DNA from: Locusta migratoria
Taxonomy: Eukaryota; Arthropoda; Insecta; Orthoptera; Acrididae
Reading direction: 5' to 3'
Length of the DNA: 64,000 nucleotides
NCBI GenBank assembly: GCA_026315105.1
Contig: CM048745.1
Coordinates: 755,491,506 to 755,555,505, forward strand
The notes beneath the pieces were generated by a model. It ran no database searches and was not told the DNA's origin. It saw only the letters and a program-made list of their open reading frames with translations. Shown in pieces: positions 54,056 through 64,000 of this stretch. How positions within the stretch are numbered: the first letter of the stretch is position 1; each line of letters starts with the position of its first letter. A program made the position numbers and the translations under genes.

Positions 54056-54210
54056 GCAATCACAGAATCAGAATCAGAATTTTATTGTCTCATAACATAC
54101 AAGTTAAATCATTGATTTAGTGTACAGGAGACTCGTCAGTTTAAAATAATAATATATACATACAATGTAGTTATAAAATCACAGTACATAATTATACGTT
54201 TTTATCCTGC

Positions 54211-54816
54211 TCACCTACTCAGATCATCATTTAAGAATTCATCAATTGAATAATAGCATTTTTGTACCAGAGTGCTGTATAATTTTCTTTTCATTGATTC
54301 AGTTTCAACCTTTCGAAAATGTGTGTTTTTTAATTTATTACATGTTTTCATTCCCATATAGTGTGGGGCCTGGGCATATAGATTTAGTCTGTGCGTAGGT
54401 AGCATGAAACTGTCTTTGTTCCGTGTTACATAACTGTGCTGGAAGTTATTATGAAGAAATAGTTCTGGATTATTATTTATGAATAGAATTATTTCGAATA
54501 AGTACAATGAGGGAACACTCAGTATATTTAGATTTCTTAATAATGGCTGACAGGATTCTCTTGGCTTTGAACCACACATGTTTCTTATAATTTTTTTCTG
54601 CAGGATTAATATTCTTATCAAAGTGCTAGCATTTCCCCAAAATATGATGCCATATCTCACAATTGACTCAAAATAGATACAGTACACTATTTCTCTTGTG
54701 TCTAAACTAGTTACATTGGCTAGGATGGACATAGCAAATGCAAGGCTGTTTAATTTGTTTTTTAGGTAGTCTATGTGTGACGACCAGGATAGATTGCTGT
54801 CCAGTTTCATTCCCAA
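54211..54816 (-). pseudogene. CR1 RT thumb and C-terminus
   Basis: 201-codon frame: 'GMKLDSNLSWSSHIDYLKNK', 'YCIYFESIVRYGIIFWGNAS', 'CQPLLRNLNILSVPSLYLFE', '..YSIDEFLNDDLSR'. It is separated from the RT palm by a small deletion and stop. Confidence 0.85.
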
Positions 54817-54835
54817 GAATTTAACATGATCTGCT

Positions 54836-56200
54836 TCATGTAGTTAGATGGAACCAGACATCTAGGTTTTCTAGGGTCTTTAAGACATTATCAGGAATTT
54901 CGTCTGTTTTTTTGTTTTCGATCAGTACTGATGCGTCATCAGCAAATAGAACTGAATGATAATTTATATTTATGGGTAAGTCATTAATATAGAAAAGAAA
55001 AAGGATTGGGCCTAGAATTGAGCCTTGTGGTACCCCCTGTGGGATAGTTCCCCACTTAGAGGAGTATTTTCCTTTGCTCGATGTTATGACAACCCTTTGT
55101 TTCCTCTCTGTTAGATATGATGTACACCACTGTAGGGCAGTACCCATAATTCCATATTTTTCCATTTTATATAATAATAGGGAGTGGTTCACACTGTCGA
55201 ACGCTTTGGACAGATCACAGAATATTCCTGCTGCTTTTTGTGATTTGTCTAAGGTGGAAGTAACTTTGTTGACAAATTCATTGATAGCATAGATTGTACT
55301 TTTCCCTTTTTGAAAGCCAAATTGCTGTTTTGATATTATATTAAATTTGTGACAGAAATTTTGAATTTGAACTGCAACAATCATTTCAAATATTTTGGAA
55401 AACACAGGACGGAGTGAGATTGGATGGTAATTTCCCATATCTTCTTTAGGGCCTTTTTTAAACAATGGTTTCACTTCCGTGTATTTTAGGGAATCTGGAA
55501 AGTAGCCTTCTTTAAATGATTGATTGATTGTTTTACACAGAGGATATGCTATTATATTTGAAGCTGCTTTAATGACCTTTGAAGGTATTTCATCCCATCC
55601 CACTGAATTTTTATTTTTTTGGTTTAATATATTTTTTTCTACATCTTTTACTCTTTCTGTGTCGAATTTAATTAGACACTCATTTTTGTTCAGACTAGAG
55701 CCAAATAGATGTACATTATCTTGATATGAGGGAACATTAAAATCAAATTTTGCTACTGTTATGAAAAATTCATTAAATGTTTCTGATATCTGAGCAGGAT
55801 TTACAATTATTTTGTCTTGTATTTTTAGTTTAGAAATTTCTTGGTTGCTCGGTTTGATTCCAAGTTCAGATTTGACACCTGTCCACACTGCCTTAGATTT
55901 ATTTTTGTGCTTTCTGATGAATTTAGTATTTGCCATTTCCTTTGCTGCTGTTACCACCTTCCCAAACAATTTTTTATAAGATTTGACATATGCAATGAAT
56001 TCAGGACTCTTATTGGATTTCAGCTCGACATGTAGTTCCCTCTTTCTTTTACTCGATATTTTTATGCCAGTAGTTATCCACTTTAGCTTACTTGTTGTCT
56101 TTCTTTGCCAGACCGTGGGTGGAAATGTTTCATTGAAATCATGCAAAAAACTATTCAAGAACCTATCAAAATTTTCTGAACATGAACCTTCATGCTGCAA
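54836..56200 (-). CDS. CR1 reverse transcriptase, long open frame
   Basis: 454-codon frame: linker 'KWITTGIKISSKRKRELHVE', 'VKPLFKKGPKEDMGNYHPIS', 'FGFQKGKSTIYAINEF', 'IFCDLSKAFDSVNHSLLLYK' (catalytic Asp), 'VPQGVPQGSILGPILFLFYI' and the catalytic 'LFADDASVLI'. It ends at 'LDVWFHLTT', where the usual N-G-L-x-L-N-x-x-K-T block is deleted. It is the best-preserved RT of this lineage. It would prime from nicked chromosomal DNA, but the deletion should inactivate it. Confidence 0.88.
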   Translation of the reverse strand: MQHEGSCSENFDRFLNSFLHDFNETFPPTVWQRKTTSKLKWITTGIKISSKRKRELHVELKSNKSPEFIAYVKSYKKLFGKVVTAAKEMANTKFIRKHKNKSKAVWTGVKSELGIKPSNQEISKLKIQDKIIVNPAQISETFNEFFITVAKFDFNVPSYQDNVHLFGSSLNKNECLIKFDTERVKDVEKNILNQKNKNSVGWDEIPSKVIKAASNIIAYPLCKTINQSFKEGYFPDSLKYTEVKPLFKKGPKEDMGNYHPISLRPVFSKIFEMIVAVQIQNFCHKFNIISKQQFGFQKGKSTIYAINEFVNKVTSTLDKSQKAAGIFCDLSKAFDSVNHSLLLYKMEKYGIMGTALQWCTSYLTERKQRVVITSSKGKYSSKWGTIPQGVPQGSILGPILFLFYINDLPININYHSVLFADDASVLIENKKTDEIPDNVLKTLENLDVWFHLTT

Positions 56201-56429
56201 TGACCAATCTATATCATTTAATCTACAACAGAATAAGTTAATGTTGACTGGATTAAATTGTCTTTTCAGGAAACATTTCCTCCCATTTTATTTGTTTGTT
56301 TTTAATAATTCCATAAACAGAGCATAGTGATCTGAGATGTCTAGGTTTAAAGTGAATTTGGCATTCTCATTTAATGTATAATTTGTTAATATGTTGTCTA
56401 TGCAAGTTGCTGGTGAATTCAGTGAAATT

Positions 56430-57087
56430 TAATCTAAAGCCATATTGTTGAATTAAGTCATTAAACTTCGTTGAAATGCTTGTTTCACTTGCTGTATCTA
56501 TATTGAAATCAGCAGCAATTATAATTTTTTCCTCATTTCTTTCGTGAGTTTTTTAGGAGACATTGTAATTTGTCGAAAAATAATTTGGTCACTTCATTAC
56601 CTGGAATCCAATATATAAATATAATAACAATATTTTGATGTTCAAGCTCTACACAGCAACTTTCAAATATAAGTTCTTCGTTAAGAAAATTAAAATCATC
56701 TCTTTCCTTATATTGTAGCGAGCTGTTAATAAGAATACAGGAGCCTCCATGAGTTTTGTTTTTTCTACAAAAACTACTAGCTACGTTAAAGTTTTCTAAT
56801 TTATTTAGAACTGTGATAGAGTCTTCTGTGATCCAATGTTCGTTTAAGCAAACGACTTCGATGTTTCTACCTTCGGAAAGAATAATTTGCAGCTCGTCAA
56901 TTTTTGCATTTTTATTCTGTAGATAGGTGGCACGCAGGCCATGAATGTTCCAGTGCATTAAGAACGACGAATTATACCTATTTACTGTTTTCAACACGTC
57001 TTCCTTTGTTGTATCTTTGTCTACTACATGTTTTAGTTCACCCCCCTCACTGACTGCCAGTTTCCCCTGTTTCGTATAATTTTGCAC
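56430..57087 (-). pseudogene. CR1 APE-type endonuclease
   Basis: 'FLMHWNIHGLRATYLQNKNA', 'VVCLNEHWITEDS' (catalytic Glu block), 'THGGSCILINSSLQYKERDD' and 'IVIIFIYWIPGNEVTKLFFD'. A stop lies before 'IIIAADFNIDT' (GDFN-type block). The C-terminal SDH block is not readable because frames break after 56,430. Confidence 0.8.
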
Positions 57088-58147
57088 AAGTCAATAAACA
57101 TTTTGCTGAAAGTTGCGGAGCCCAGCCCATTTAGATGCAAGCCATCCTGCCCTATACAATCATCTCTAATGAACTTGTTTGAGTCTACAAATATTGCACC
57201 TAATCTGTTACACTGATCACGGATGTTGAAGTTTATTTTGTCTATATATTTGACACTCACCGATCTTCTGTGCAGTATGCTGGTTATTATAATTCTTGAA
57301 TACAGGTAGATATTTTTCGCCGATCGAATAACATTCCGCGTTTCGTTGACCAAGTCCTCTTCACTGCAACTTCGGAGTGAGTTTGTGCCGACGTGTATGA
57401 AAACGCCTTTGTAGTTTTCACTGTTGGTTACGTTTTTTGAGTTGTGCTTCGCCTGTTGAATGTTCTTTAAGTGATTATTTAGCTGTTTCGTTCTTATTTC
57501 TGGACGCACATCGATTTCACAGTCTGGAATCACCGATTATTAAGAAGTCGTTTTTAGTGTTCACTTTTTCTTTCTTTTCCTGCTTGTCCCTCTTTTTGTG
57601 CTGCACGACAGTCCATTTGTATTGGTTAGTTGTATCTGCATAAGTAGCATTGTTTGTCACTTTTCCACGCCTAGGCCTACCTGATTTGTTTACTGTTGCA
57701 TCATTTCCAGAATTAGAAACATTTGTATTTTCTTGATTTTTGGCACACAGTGATACATTCTTTTCGCACTTTTGTGTCTTTCCATCACTTGCAAGTTTCA
57801 CATTTTCTTCTTTCAACGCAACTATTACCTTTTTGAGTTCTTCAATGTCATTATTTAGTATCTTGATGATTTCATTTTTCGAGTTTATTGTGTTTAACAG
57901 TTCATGCCGTTCATCACAAACATTCGCCACACGACCATGGAAACTCTTCATTTACGAACTTAAGGTTCACTTTAGCACATCTTTCATGCATGCAAAATTT
58001 GCATGTGATGCACAGAATACCTTTTATTACGCGTTTATCGCACTTTTTACAGGCAGAAGAGTTGTATAACTGCTTCTTTGAGGAGATCGAAGTGTCACTG
58101 CACTGAACTTTTGACGACATCTTGAACTGGCTCCAGCGTTTTTGCAT
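57033..58147 (-). pseudogene. CR1 ORF1: zinc finger, coiled coil, SGNH hydrolase
   Basis: First frame: 'CKKCDKRVIKGILCITCKFC' with 'HERCAKV' and 'WSCGEC' (PHD-like Cys/His pattern). A frameshift leads to 'ERHELLNTINSKNEIIKILN' (coiled-coil-like, residues about 14-60 of the 57,951 frame). A basic linker follows, then 'DFLIIGDSRL' (SGNH Ser block), a further shift, 'GVFIHVGTNSLRS' (Asn block) and 'GQDGLHLNGLG' (His block). ORF1 likely binds RNA or chromatin; the esterase's target is unknown. Confidence 0.85.
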
Positions 58148-58228
58148 GTTTAGGAATTTGGTTCGCAGCTGGTGGTTGTGAGTTTTAAAAAATTAAACTT
58201 CCCCTATTTTAAACTCTCACCCCGACCT

Positions 58229-58640
58229 TCACCCTCGCACCCCCCTTAAACTCATCATTTCATCCCTAACTCTATCCATATCATCCTGAATGGCTCTAAT
58301 CTTCCCCTCCTGTTCTGCTATTTTCCTGTGTCTTGAGAAAACCCTGCAAAAGAATTGAAGAGTCTCGTTTGTTTCCGCAACTCCCACACCACTACATCCC
58401 CAATGAAACCACCTGTCGCAATAGCTGCATGAAACCCTTAAACTAACTTTCCTGCAGCAGCTCACACACTTGGAATTCATGATTGTTTACAAATTAATTA
58501 CGAGATTTACTTAATTGATATAAACCTCCCATATAATTAAATATTAGATACTGATACTTATGAAACTATTAGAAAAAGCACTTAAAACTGAGGTGTCACA
58601 CTAAATATGCACCCTGCTCGCTAAGACACATAGGTGATTA
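58229..58640 (-). pseudogene. CR1-like ORF1 5' fragment with zinc finger
   Basis: 83-codon frame from ATG 58,480: 'CVSCCRKVSLRVSCSYCDRW' with 'FHWGCSGV' and 'FFCRVF' give a PHD/C1-like Cys/His set. It ends in an acidic helix 'IRAIQDDMDRVRDEMMSLRG'. The expected last Cys is Phe. Upstream sequence to about 58,640 looks like a CR1 5' UTR. It may be the displaced 5' end of the 48.8-52.7 kb element. Confidence 0.65.
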
Positions 58641-58899
58641 CACAAACTGCAGACTGCTGAAACAATTGTTCACATTCTTTTGAAAAAGTAAAAATAACTT
58701 GTTCATTGAGGTCCAGAACGACTTAGAACAGCTGAATATAACAAAATGCAGAGAAAAAAGTTAAGAGGCTTCAGAAAATTAGTGATACAAGACTGAAATT
58801 AGAAGTTATCCGAAAACAATAGTACTTGGAAAATAATCGTGATTAAATAAACATACATTACTTTAATGATGTATGATTGTCAAAATGAAAAAAAATTAA

Positions 58900-59755
58900 G
58901 GCCAATTTACACTGTCTGTCATATGACAATACCGCCGCAACATTCAGCGATGTATTTCTAATAGCAGCATTCACACTGAATGTCCCTGACCATCACATCA
59001 AGCTTTCTCTAGAAAAAAGTTTTGATGGAACGGTCATCTGCCACCATCAGAAGTTAAACTATTTTTTCATGTTTTAGTAGACTATTACACACAAATATGT
59101 CTTATTAGGTTTTATTAGATTATTATGCTTTGTTTTAGCGGAAAATGGCAAATATTTCATGGTTACTTACAATCCTAAATATTATTTTCAATTGAGTGTA
59201 GTCCTAAAAATAAATTCTGATTACTGAAATTGAAAAATGATTTATATTTTGCAATATCGTAACAGAAAGGGCTGAAACGAACTATTTCTTTGAATAAGAT
59301 TGTAATTTGACACCACAATTTTCATTAAAAAACATCAGTGCTAATGGATAACAAAAAATTCGCGTGTTTACGATTAATTAACAATATCAGTAGGGAAATC
59401 GTAATGGATAGTAAACAGGCTCTATTTATGCTCTTATTGTTTAATGTGTTCATATGTTGTTATTTTTGCTAGAAAATAAATGTCGACGTCCTTAAATGTT
59501 AATTCACATACCAGCACTTTACCACACTAAGTTGACCAAAAACATACATTGTAAAGTTTTCTTTGGTTGTGAATAACTTTTAAAGTTGTTGTTTCCTCAA
59601 TTCCAGTATTAAATTATGACTTTCTACATAACAGATTGCCACTCATAACCTCACTTTCGATATTGAGTGTTGGGATAATTAAATTGACGTGATCGAGAGT
59701 GTGAATACAATTTGACATGATGGTGCCATAACATGGCAGACAGTGTGAATTGGCC
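58900..59755. mobile_element. MITE-like element, ATTAA flanks
   Basis: Inverted ends GGCCAATTTACACTGTCTG (58,900) and GGCCAATTCACACTGTCTGC (reverse complement from 59,755). ATTAA flanks both sides (58,895-58,899 and 59,756-59,760). Subterminal CATTCACACT motifs recur at both ends. 856 bp without coding capacity. TTAA- or TWA-targeting families are alternatives, so the superfamily is open. Confidence 0.75.
59130..59475 (+). repeat. long inverted repeat, left arm
   Basis: Pairs imperfectly with 59,815-60,190. Diagnostic stretches: ATAAGATTGTAATTTGA, GTAAACAGGCTCTATTTAT, GCAAATATTTCATG. This arm lies inside the MITE-like element. Confidence 0.8.
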
Positions 59756-59814
59756 ATTAATGTGTTGAAGTTTTAGGAAGTCAAACAACATTTCAAAACA
59801 TCTACAATTATTTA

Positions 59815-60190
59815 CAAGCGAAAATATAAATATACAAACACAACAAACAATATTTATAAGAGAATAAATAGAGCCTGTTTACTTTATCCATTGCGATTTC
59901 GCTGCTAACATATAATACCATCATAAACAACTGAATTTTTTTCCTTCATTAGCACTAACTTTTTCATTAAAATTTTATTTAAGGAAAACTACGTTATCAA
60001 ATTACAATCTTATTCAGATAACCACTTTGTCTCCATCTTTTCTGTTACGATAGTGCAAAACATAAAACCTATTTCGGTTTCAGATATCCGACTTCACTTT
60101 CAGGAGGACACTCAATTGAAAAAAAAAAAAAAAAAATAAGTCGTCATGAAATATTTGCAATTTACCGCTAGAACAAAGTTTCCTAAATCC
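59815..60190 (-). repeat. long inverted repeat, right arm
   Basis: Reverse complement of the left arm, with an A18 run at 60,119-60,136. It lies outside the MITE-like boundaries, so it is probably a second, inverted and truncated copy of the same element. Confidence 0.8.
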
Positions 60191-61690
60191 GTAGAAAGTT
60201 GTAGGATTTTTGGACATATAATATTTGCGTTGCATCTTCCAGAGATAAGTGCAAGTGACTATATAGCTTGAACATTTTATTTTAAAAGTATTTGCATAAA
60301 CACAACACTCACTCAAAACATGACCATACTTGATGAAGGAAAGAATATTAATAAATCATTGTTGCGAAGGTGGAAGACACTAAAAGTAATTAAACAAACT
60401 AAGAATAAGTAAGTCTCTAGGTGCAGAGTTCATGGTGCAGCAAGGAGTAACACAATTATTTCAATTATTAACACTGTGAAAATCGCAATAGTCTGTTTTA
60501 GTTATGCTGGCAACTCGATATGCATATTTTGTGTTGTTGTGTAACTTATGTCCTCTGAAAATACATTATGAACGATTGATTAGTTTACAAAATACATAAT
60601 GTTTAGTTTTTCAAATAAATGTATGCATGTACAGAAAGCAACAAGCCAAAAGAGAGAGCAGGAATAAGTTATCAGCTAAGACAAAGTTAGTAGAAACAAG
60701 GGTCCATACCGTTACATGTTGAAGAGTGCTGGCCTCACATGTGGGAAGCGAGCTGTCGATTTGTAGCATTGTTCCCAGAACTGATGACGGTCCTGTGGAT
60801 TGGTGCTGAGTGGAGGGTCTGAAGCAGAGGATTTGCCGACTCTGTATCAGTCATGGCTGATTTTTGGATCGTCATATCGGGTGGGGAATTGTAGGATGCT
60901 TCTAGATAGATCAGGGGTACAGTACACTATAAGGAAGCTGCTACTCGGTGTAGTGGGACAAGGCGCTACATCCCGTCACAAGCCACTCTATAAGCTCAGT
61001 TTGTCAGGTAAGCATTAAAATTGATAATTTGTATCATTAAATGTTTGTGATCATGTTATTAATTTTTATAAATTGTGTACTTAAAAGTTTGTATTTGATT
61101 TTCTGTTTAATGTCTCTTCGAGAGCGTCACAACGCGGTCAGCAGAGTCCTACACACCAGAACCAAAGATTGCTGGCCACCAAATGTTGCAACTCGACGGC
61201 CAAGCGGCATAAGGAGAAACTGCAGCCCATTGTTGCGTCGTGATTGAAGAAGACATTTACTACAAAAAAATTATTAGGTTTCTCTTTGAAAAAAGTTATG
61301 GAAAAAAAATTCTTTGAAAAATGAGTTAGTTCCGATTGTCATGTCAGGCTGTACAGATCTTGTTATTTTAATAAATATGAAAGACTGTTAAAATGTATTA
61401 CAAAGAATGAATCTTATTGAAGTGTGTAAAAGGTTTAAATGGAAATGAATATTAGTTACCACAGTTTTCTATGAAGAGTACATTTTAGAAATTTTCTCAA
61501 ACATTAACAAACTGTAATGGGACTGTACGTTTTTGTGAACGGCGAAAATATGAAACTTTAATTAGATGTCATCGTTGGTTATTTAAATAGAAGGGTAAAC
61601 AACTTTAGAAACTTTTGCAATTACTTACGTGAATTTTACTTGGTGGAATCTCTTGAAGGTAAAAAGATCGTTCGTGTGAAATTCAGCTTG
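60191..61690. other. no recognised gene or element
   Basis: 60,700-61,000 and 61,120-61,250 are less AT-rich and contain short open plus-strand frames (72 and 68 codons) without any motif I know. They could be an unrecognised repeat or host exons; neither is supported. Confidence 0.4.
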
Positions 61691-62830
61691 CCCTTTTCTC
61701 ACATGACATCTTCCGAGCCACGGATGTAGGGCAACAGGCAGATTGTGTTTTCCTCGATTTCAAACAGGCATTTGATGCCATGCCACACTGCTAACTGCTA
61801 ACGAAGATACGAGAATATGAAATAGCTTCACAGATTTGTAACTGGCTGGAAGACTTCCTAAGTAATAGAATGCAGTACACCGTTCTCGATGGCCAGTGTT
61901 CATCAGAGATGAGTGTTTTGTCATGCGTGCCCCAGAGGAATGTAATAGGACTGCTATTATTTTCTATCTTTATAAATGATCTGAAGGACAGAGTAACTTG
62001 TAATTTGCAGCTTTTTGCTGATGCTGCTGCATTGTATGGAAGGGTATCGTCTTTAACTGTCTGTAATAGCATACAGGATGACTTAGACAAAATTTCTAGT
62101 TGATGTGAAGAATGGCTGCTAACTCTAAATGTAGAAAAATGTAAGATGATGTACATGGGTAGGAAAACCAATCCCATCATGTTCGAATACATCATTAATA
62201 GTGAGCGTTTCGATGCAGCCACATTGTTCAAATATCTAGGTGTAACATTGCAGAATGATATGAAATGGAACGAATATGTAAGGACAGTTGTGAGTAAGGT
62301 GGACAGCCAACTTTGGATTGTTGGGAGAATTTTGGGAAGATGTACTTCATCTGTAAAGGAGACTGCCTATAAAATACTTGTACGACCACGACTTGAGTGC
62401 TGCTCAAGTGTTTGGGACCTGCAGCAGATCAGTTTAGAGGAAGACATGGAAGCAGTTCAGAGGTGAACAGCTAGGTTCGTTACTGATAGGTTCGACCAAT
62501 ACGCGAGTGTCACGGACACGCTCTGGGAACTCAAATGGGAATCACTGGTGGAAAGAAGACGTTCTTCGTGAGAAATTCTGTTGAGGAAATTTAGAGGGCC
62601 GGGATTTGAAACTGACTGTAGAACGATCTTGATGCCACCTACTTGCATAAAGATCACCAAGACAAGATAAGTGAAATTAGGGCTTGTAGAGAGGCGTATA
62701 GACATTTGTTTTACCTCGTTCTGTTAGGCAGTTGAGTAGGAAAGGAAATACCTAGTAGTGGTTCAGTGTACCCTCCACCATGCACTTCACAGTGGATTGT
62801 GGAGTACATACGTAGATGGAGATGTCGAAG
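61690..62830 (+). pseudogene. CR1/Jockey-like LINE RT and 3' end
   Basis: 'ADCVFLDFKQAFDAM' (catalytic Asp kept), 'CVPQRNVIGLLLFSIFINDL' (GSVLGP degraded), 'LFADAAALYG' (second Asp of FADD replaced by Ala), 'LLTLNVEKCKMMYMGRK', 'FKYLGVTLQNDMKWNEY', 'AYKILVRPRLECCSSVW' and 'TARFVTDRFDQYASVT' with stops. It ends GTACATACGTAGATGGAGAT. The best-preserved of the three related fragments, still dead. Confidence 0.8.
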
Positions 62831-62894
62831 CTATTGACGCTGCAATTTCCAGCACACTGCATACAAGCAAGCGGCAACTACAAATTAAATTATC

Positions 62895-63237
62895 AACCAC
62901 GTTGTTGTTGTGGTCTTCAGTCCGGAGGCTGGTTTGATGCAGCTCTCCACAATACCCTATCCTGAGCAAGCCTCTTCATCTCCACATAAGAATGGCAACC
63001 TACATCTGTCTGAATCTGCTTACTGTATCCATCTCTTGACCTTCCTCTGCGATTTTTCCCCACATACTTCCCTCCAACGCTAAATTCACAATTCCTTGAT
63101 GTCTAAGAATGTGTCCTACCAATCTATCCCTTCTTTTAGTCAAGGTATGCCAGAAATTTCTTTTCTCCCCAATTCTGTTCAGTACCTCCTCATTAGTTAC
63201 GCGATCCACCCACCTAATCTTCAGCATTCTTCAGTAG
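62895..63237 (-). pseudogene. RTE-type LINE 3' end
   Basis: Minus strand 'MLKIRWVDRVTNEEVLNRIG', then 'KRRDRLVGHILRHQGIVNLA' is the C-terminal part of an RTE-type ORF2. It ends 'CTTCAGTCCGGAGGC' on the plus strand, followed by GTTGTTGTTGT, that is a (CAACAA)n tail in the sense strand. It differs in sequence from the RTE copy at 41.1-44.6 kb. Confidence 0.75.
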
Positions 63238-63325
63238 TAGGGATGGGTCGAAAATCGCGTATCTGTTAAGAGTCACAGTGATTTGAAAGTAGCAGTAGTC
63301 ACAGTCGCAACTTTACGGATTCTGA

Positions 63326-63785
63326 CTGCGATTTCAGTCGCAGTTTAGAAGCGCAGTAGCACTAAAAGTAGCAAGTCGCAACCAAGAGTAGCAAGAAGCA
63401 GTTTGCACTCTGCCATCTGTTGGTCGAAGTTTGTACTAATATCTTTGCATTGGGCAGGCTATGGAGTCTACCTGCGATTTCAGTGACAAATCGCGTTTAA
63501 GAGTCACAAGTAGCAACTAAGAGGCGCAGTTTAGACTTCGCCGGCTGCCATCTGTTGGCCGAAATTGGTACTTCTAGCTTCCCGCTGTCTGCCTCGTGTA
63601 TGTGTGGCTTTTTGTGTATGTGTTGGTCGAACGCCAGCGGCTGAAACCAGTGCGCTCGAACGTCCTCACTGGTCCAAACTGCGATTTCAGTGAAAAGTCG
63701 CGATTAAGAGTCGCAAGTAGCAACTGAGAATAGCATTTAATATTCCGCCTTATGCTACTTGTTGACCAACTGTCGTACTTTCACT
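63326..63785 (+). repeat. three diverged direct repeats of about 105 bp
   Basis: Units start CTGCGATTTCAGT at 63,326, 63,472 and 63,679 and end near TGTTGGTCGAA...GTACT at about 63,436, 63,573 and 63,785. Inside each is a run of short AGTCGCA/AGTAGCA motifs. Spacings are 146 and 207 bp, so it is not a uniform satellite. No known family recognised. Confidence 0.75.
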
Positions 63786-64000
63786 CGTGTGTTGTTTAGG
63801 GATGTTGTCGAATTAATGATCAAGAAGATAATTTTCTTTGTGAAAATGTTTACACTTAGTGGCACTATTTTACCTGGCGGCAGCATTTACATGTTGTGGA
63901 GCAAAGCCTGGCATATATGTTTTTAGGTTATAGTTGGTAAAGACAACAAATGTGAATGCCAAATAAATATTGTCTTATGGACTTGATCCCTGTTTAAAAT

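Larger units (their letters stand above)
54056..58150 (-). mobile_element. CR1 LINE, nearly full length (second lineage)
   Basis: Minus strand: zinc-finger plus SGNH ORF1 (58,147-57,033), endonuclease (57,087-56,430), RT (56,200-54,211), then 'GAGACAATAAAATTCTGATTCTG'. The terminal ATTCTG repeats (54,062-54,083) match the (ATTCTRTG)n tails known for CR1. RT is split by a small internal deletion at 54,816-54,836. Confidence 0.9.

Overview
This window looks like a transposon-rich stretch of an insect nuclear genome. Three things point to an orthopteran of the locust or grasshopper type: a SINE that resembles the locust Lm1-type tRNA SINE (39,045-39,236), a tRNA-like repeat that I remember as common in Schistocerca genomes (5,598-6,140), and many Penelope-like, CR1, I-like and RTE elements. 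The taxonomic call is inference from remembered repeats; no database was searched. Nothing looks bacterial, and I see no CRISPR array or operon.

The one host gene I can support is ENY2 / e(y)2, on the minus strand. It encodes the small helical subunit shared by the SAGA deubiquitinase module and the TREX-2 mRNA-export complex. Three coding exons (47,954-48,009; 47,603-47,748; 38,396-38,466) join in frame to 90 codons plus a stop, with GT/AG at every boundary. Intron 1 is 205 bp. Intron 2 is about 9.1 kb and full of nested transposons.

Layout. 0.6-1.8 kb: Penelope-like (PLE) remnant. 2.0-6.6 kb: a 4.65-kb terminal-inverted-repeat DNA transposon flanked by TA, carrying a nested Tc1 element (2,469-3,817) and a cluster of tRNA-like repeats. 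7.3-8.3 kb: I-like LINE 3' remnant, possible LTR and tRNA-like unit. 8.3-13.2 kb: a long PLE on the minus strand, split by a 1.2-kb DDE transposon that duplicated GGCC. 13.2-15.2 kb: Gypsy remnant with LTR and primer-binding site but no gag. 15.2-19.2 kb: I-like LINE. 19.2-22.7 kb: CR1-like LINE on the plus strand. 22.7-25.1 kb: second I-like LINE, lacking its endonuclease. 25.4-28.5 kb: Gypsy pol. 28.5-29.0 kb: PLE fragment. 29.36-34.13 kb: complete Copia element with both LTRs and a GTTAT target duplication. 34.3-36.4 kb: CR1/Jockey-like and PLE fragments. 38.0-48.0 kb: ENY2. 48.8-52.7 kb and 54.1-58.1 kb: two CR1 LINEs of different lineages, both with an SGNH-hydrolase ORF1. 58.9-60.2 kb: MITE-like element and a long inverted repeat. 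61.7-63.2 kb: CR1/Jockey-like and RTE 3' pieces. 63.3-63.8 kb: an unexplained triple repeat.

Most transposon reading frames are broken by stops, frameshifts or deletions. The Copia element is the youngest-looking, with very similar LTRs. The most informative structures are nested insertions whose order can be read directly. The best example is ENY2 intron 2: a Gypsy relic is interrupted by an inverted pair of PLE ends, these enclose an RTE LINE, and the RTE is interrupted by a 572-bp near-perfect palindrome with a 14-bp target duplication. I found no convincing new cellular system. The most unusual items are the DDE relic with a GGCC duplication, the PLE palindromes, the ENY2 intron structure and the triple repeat at the right edge.
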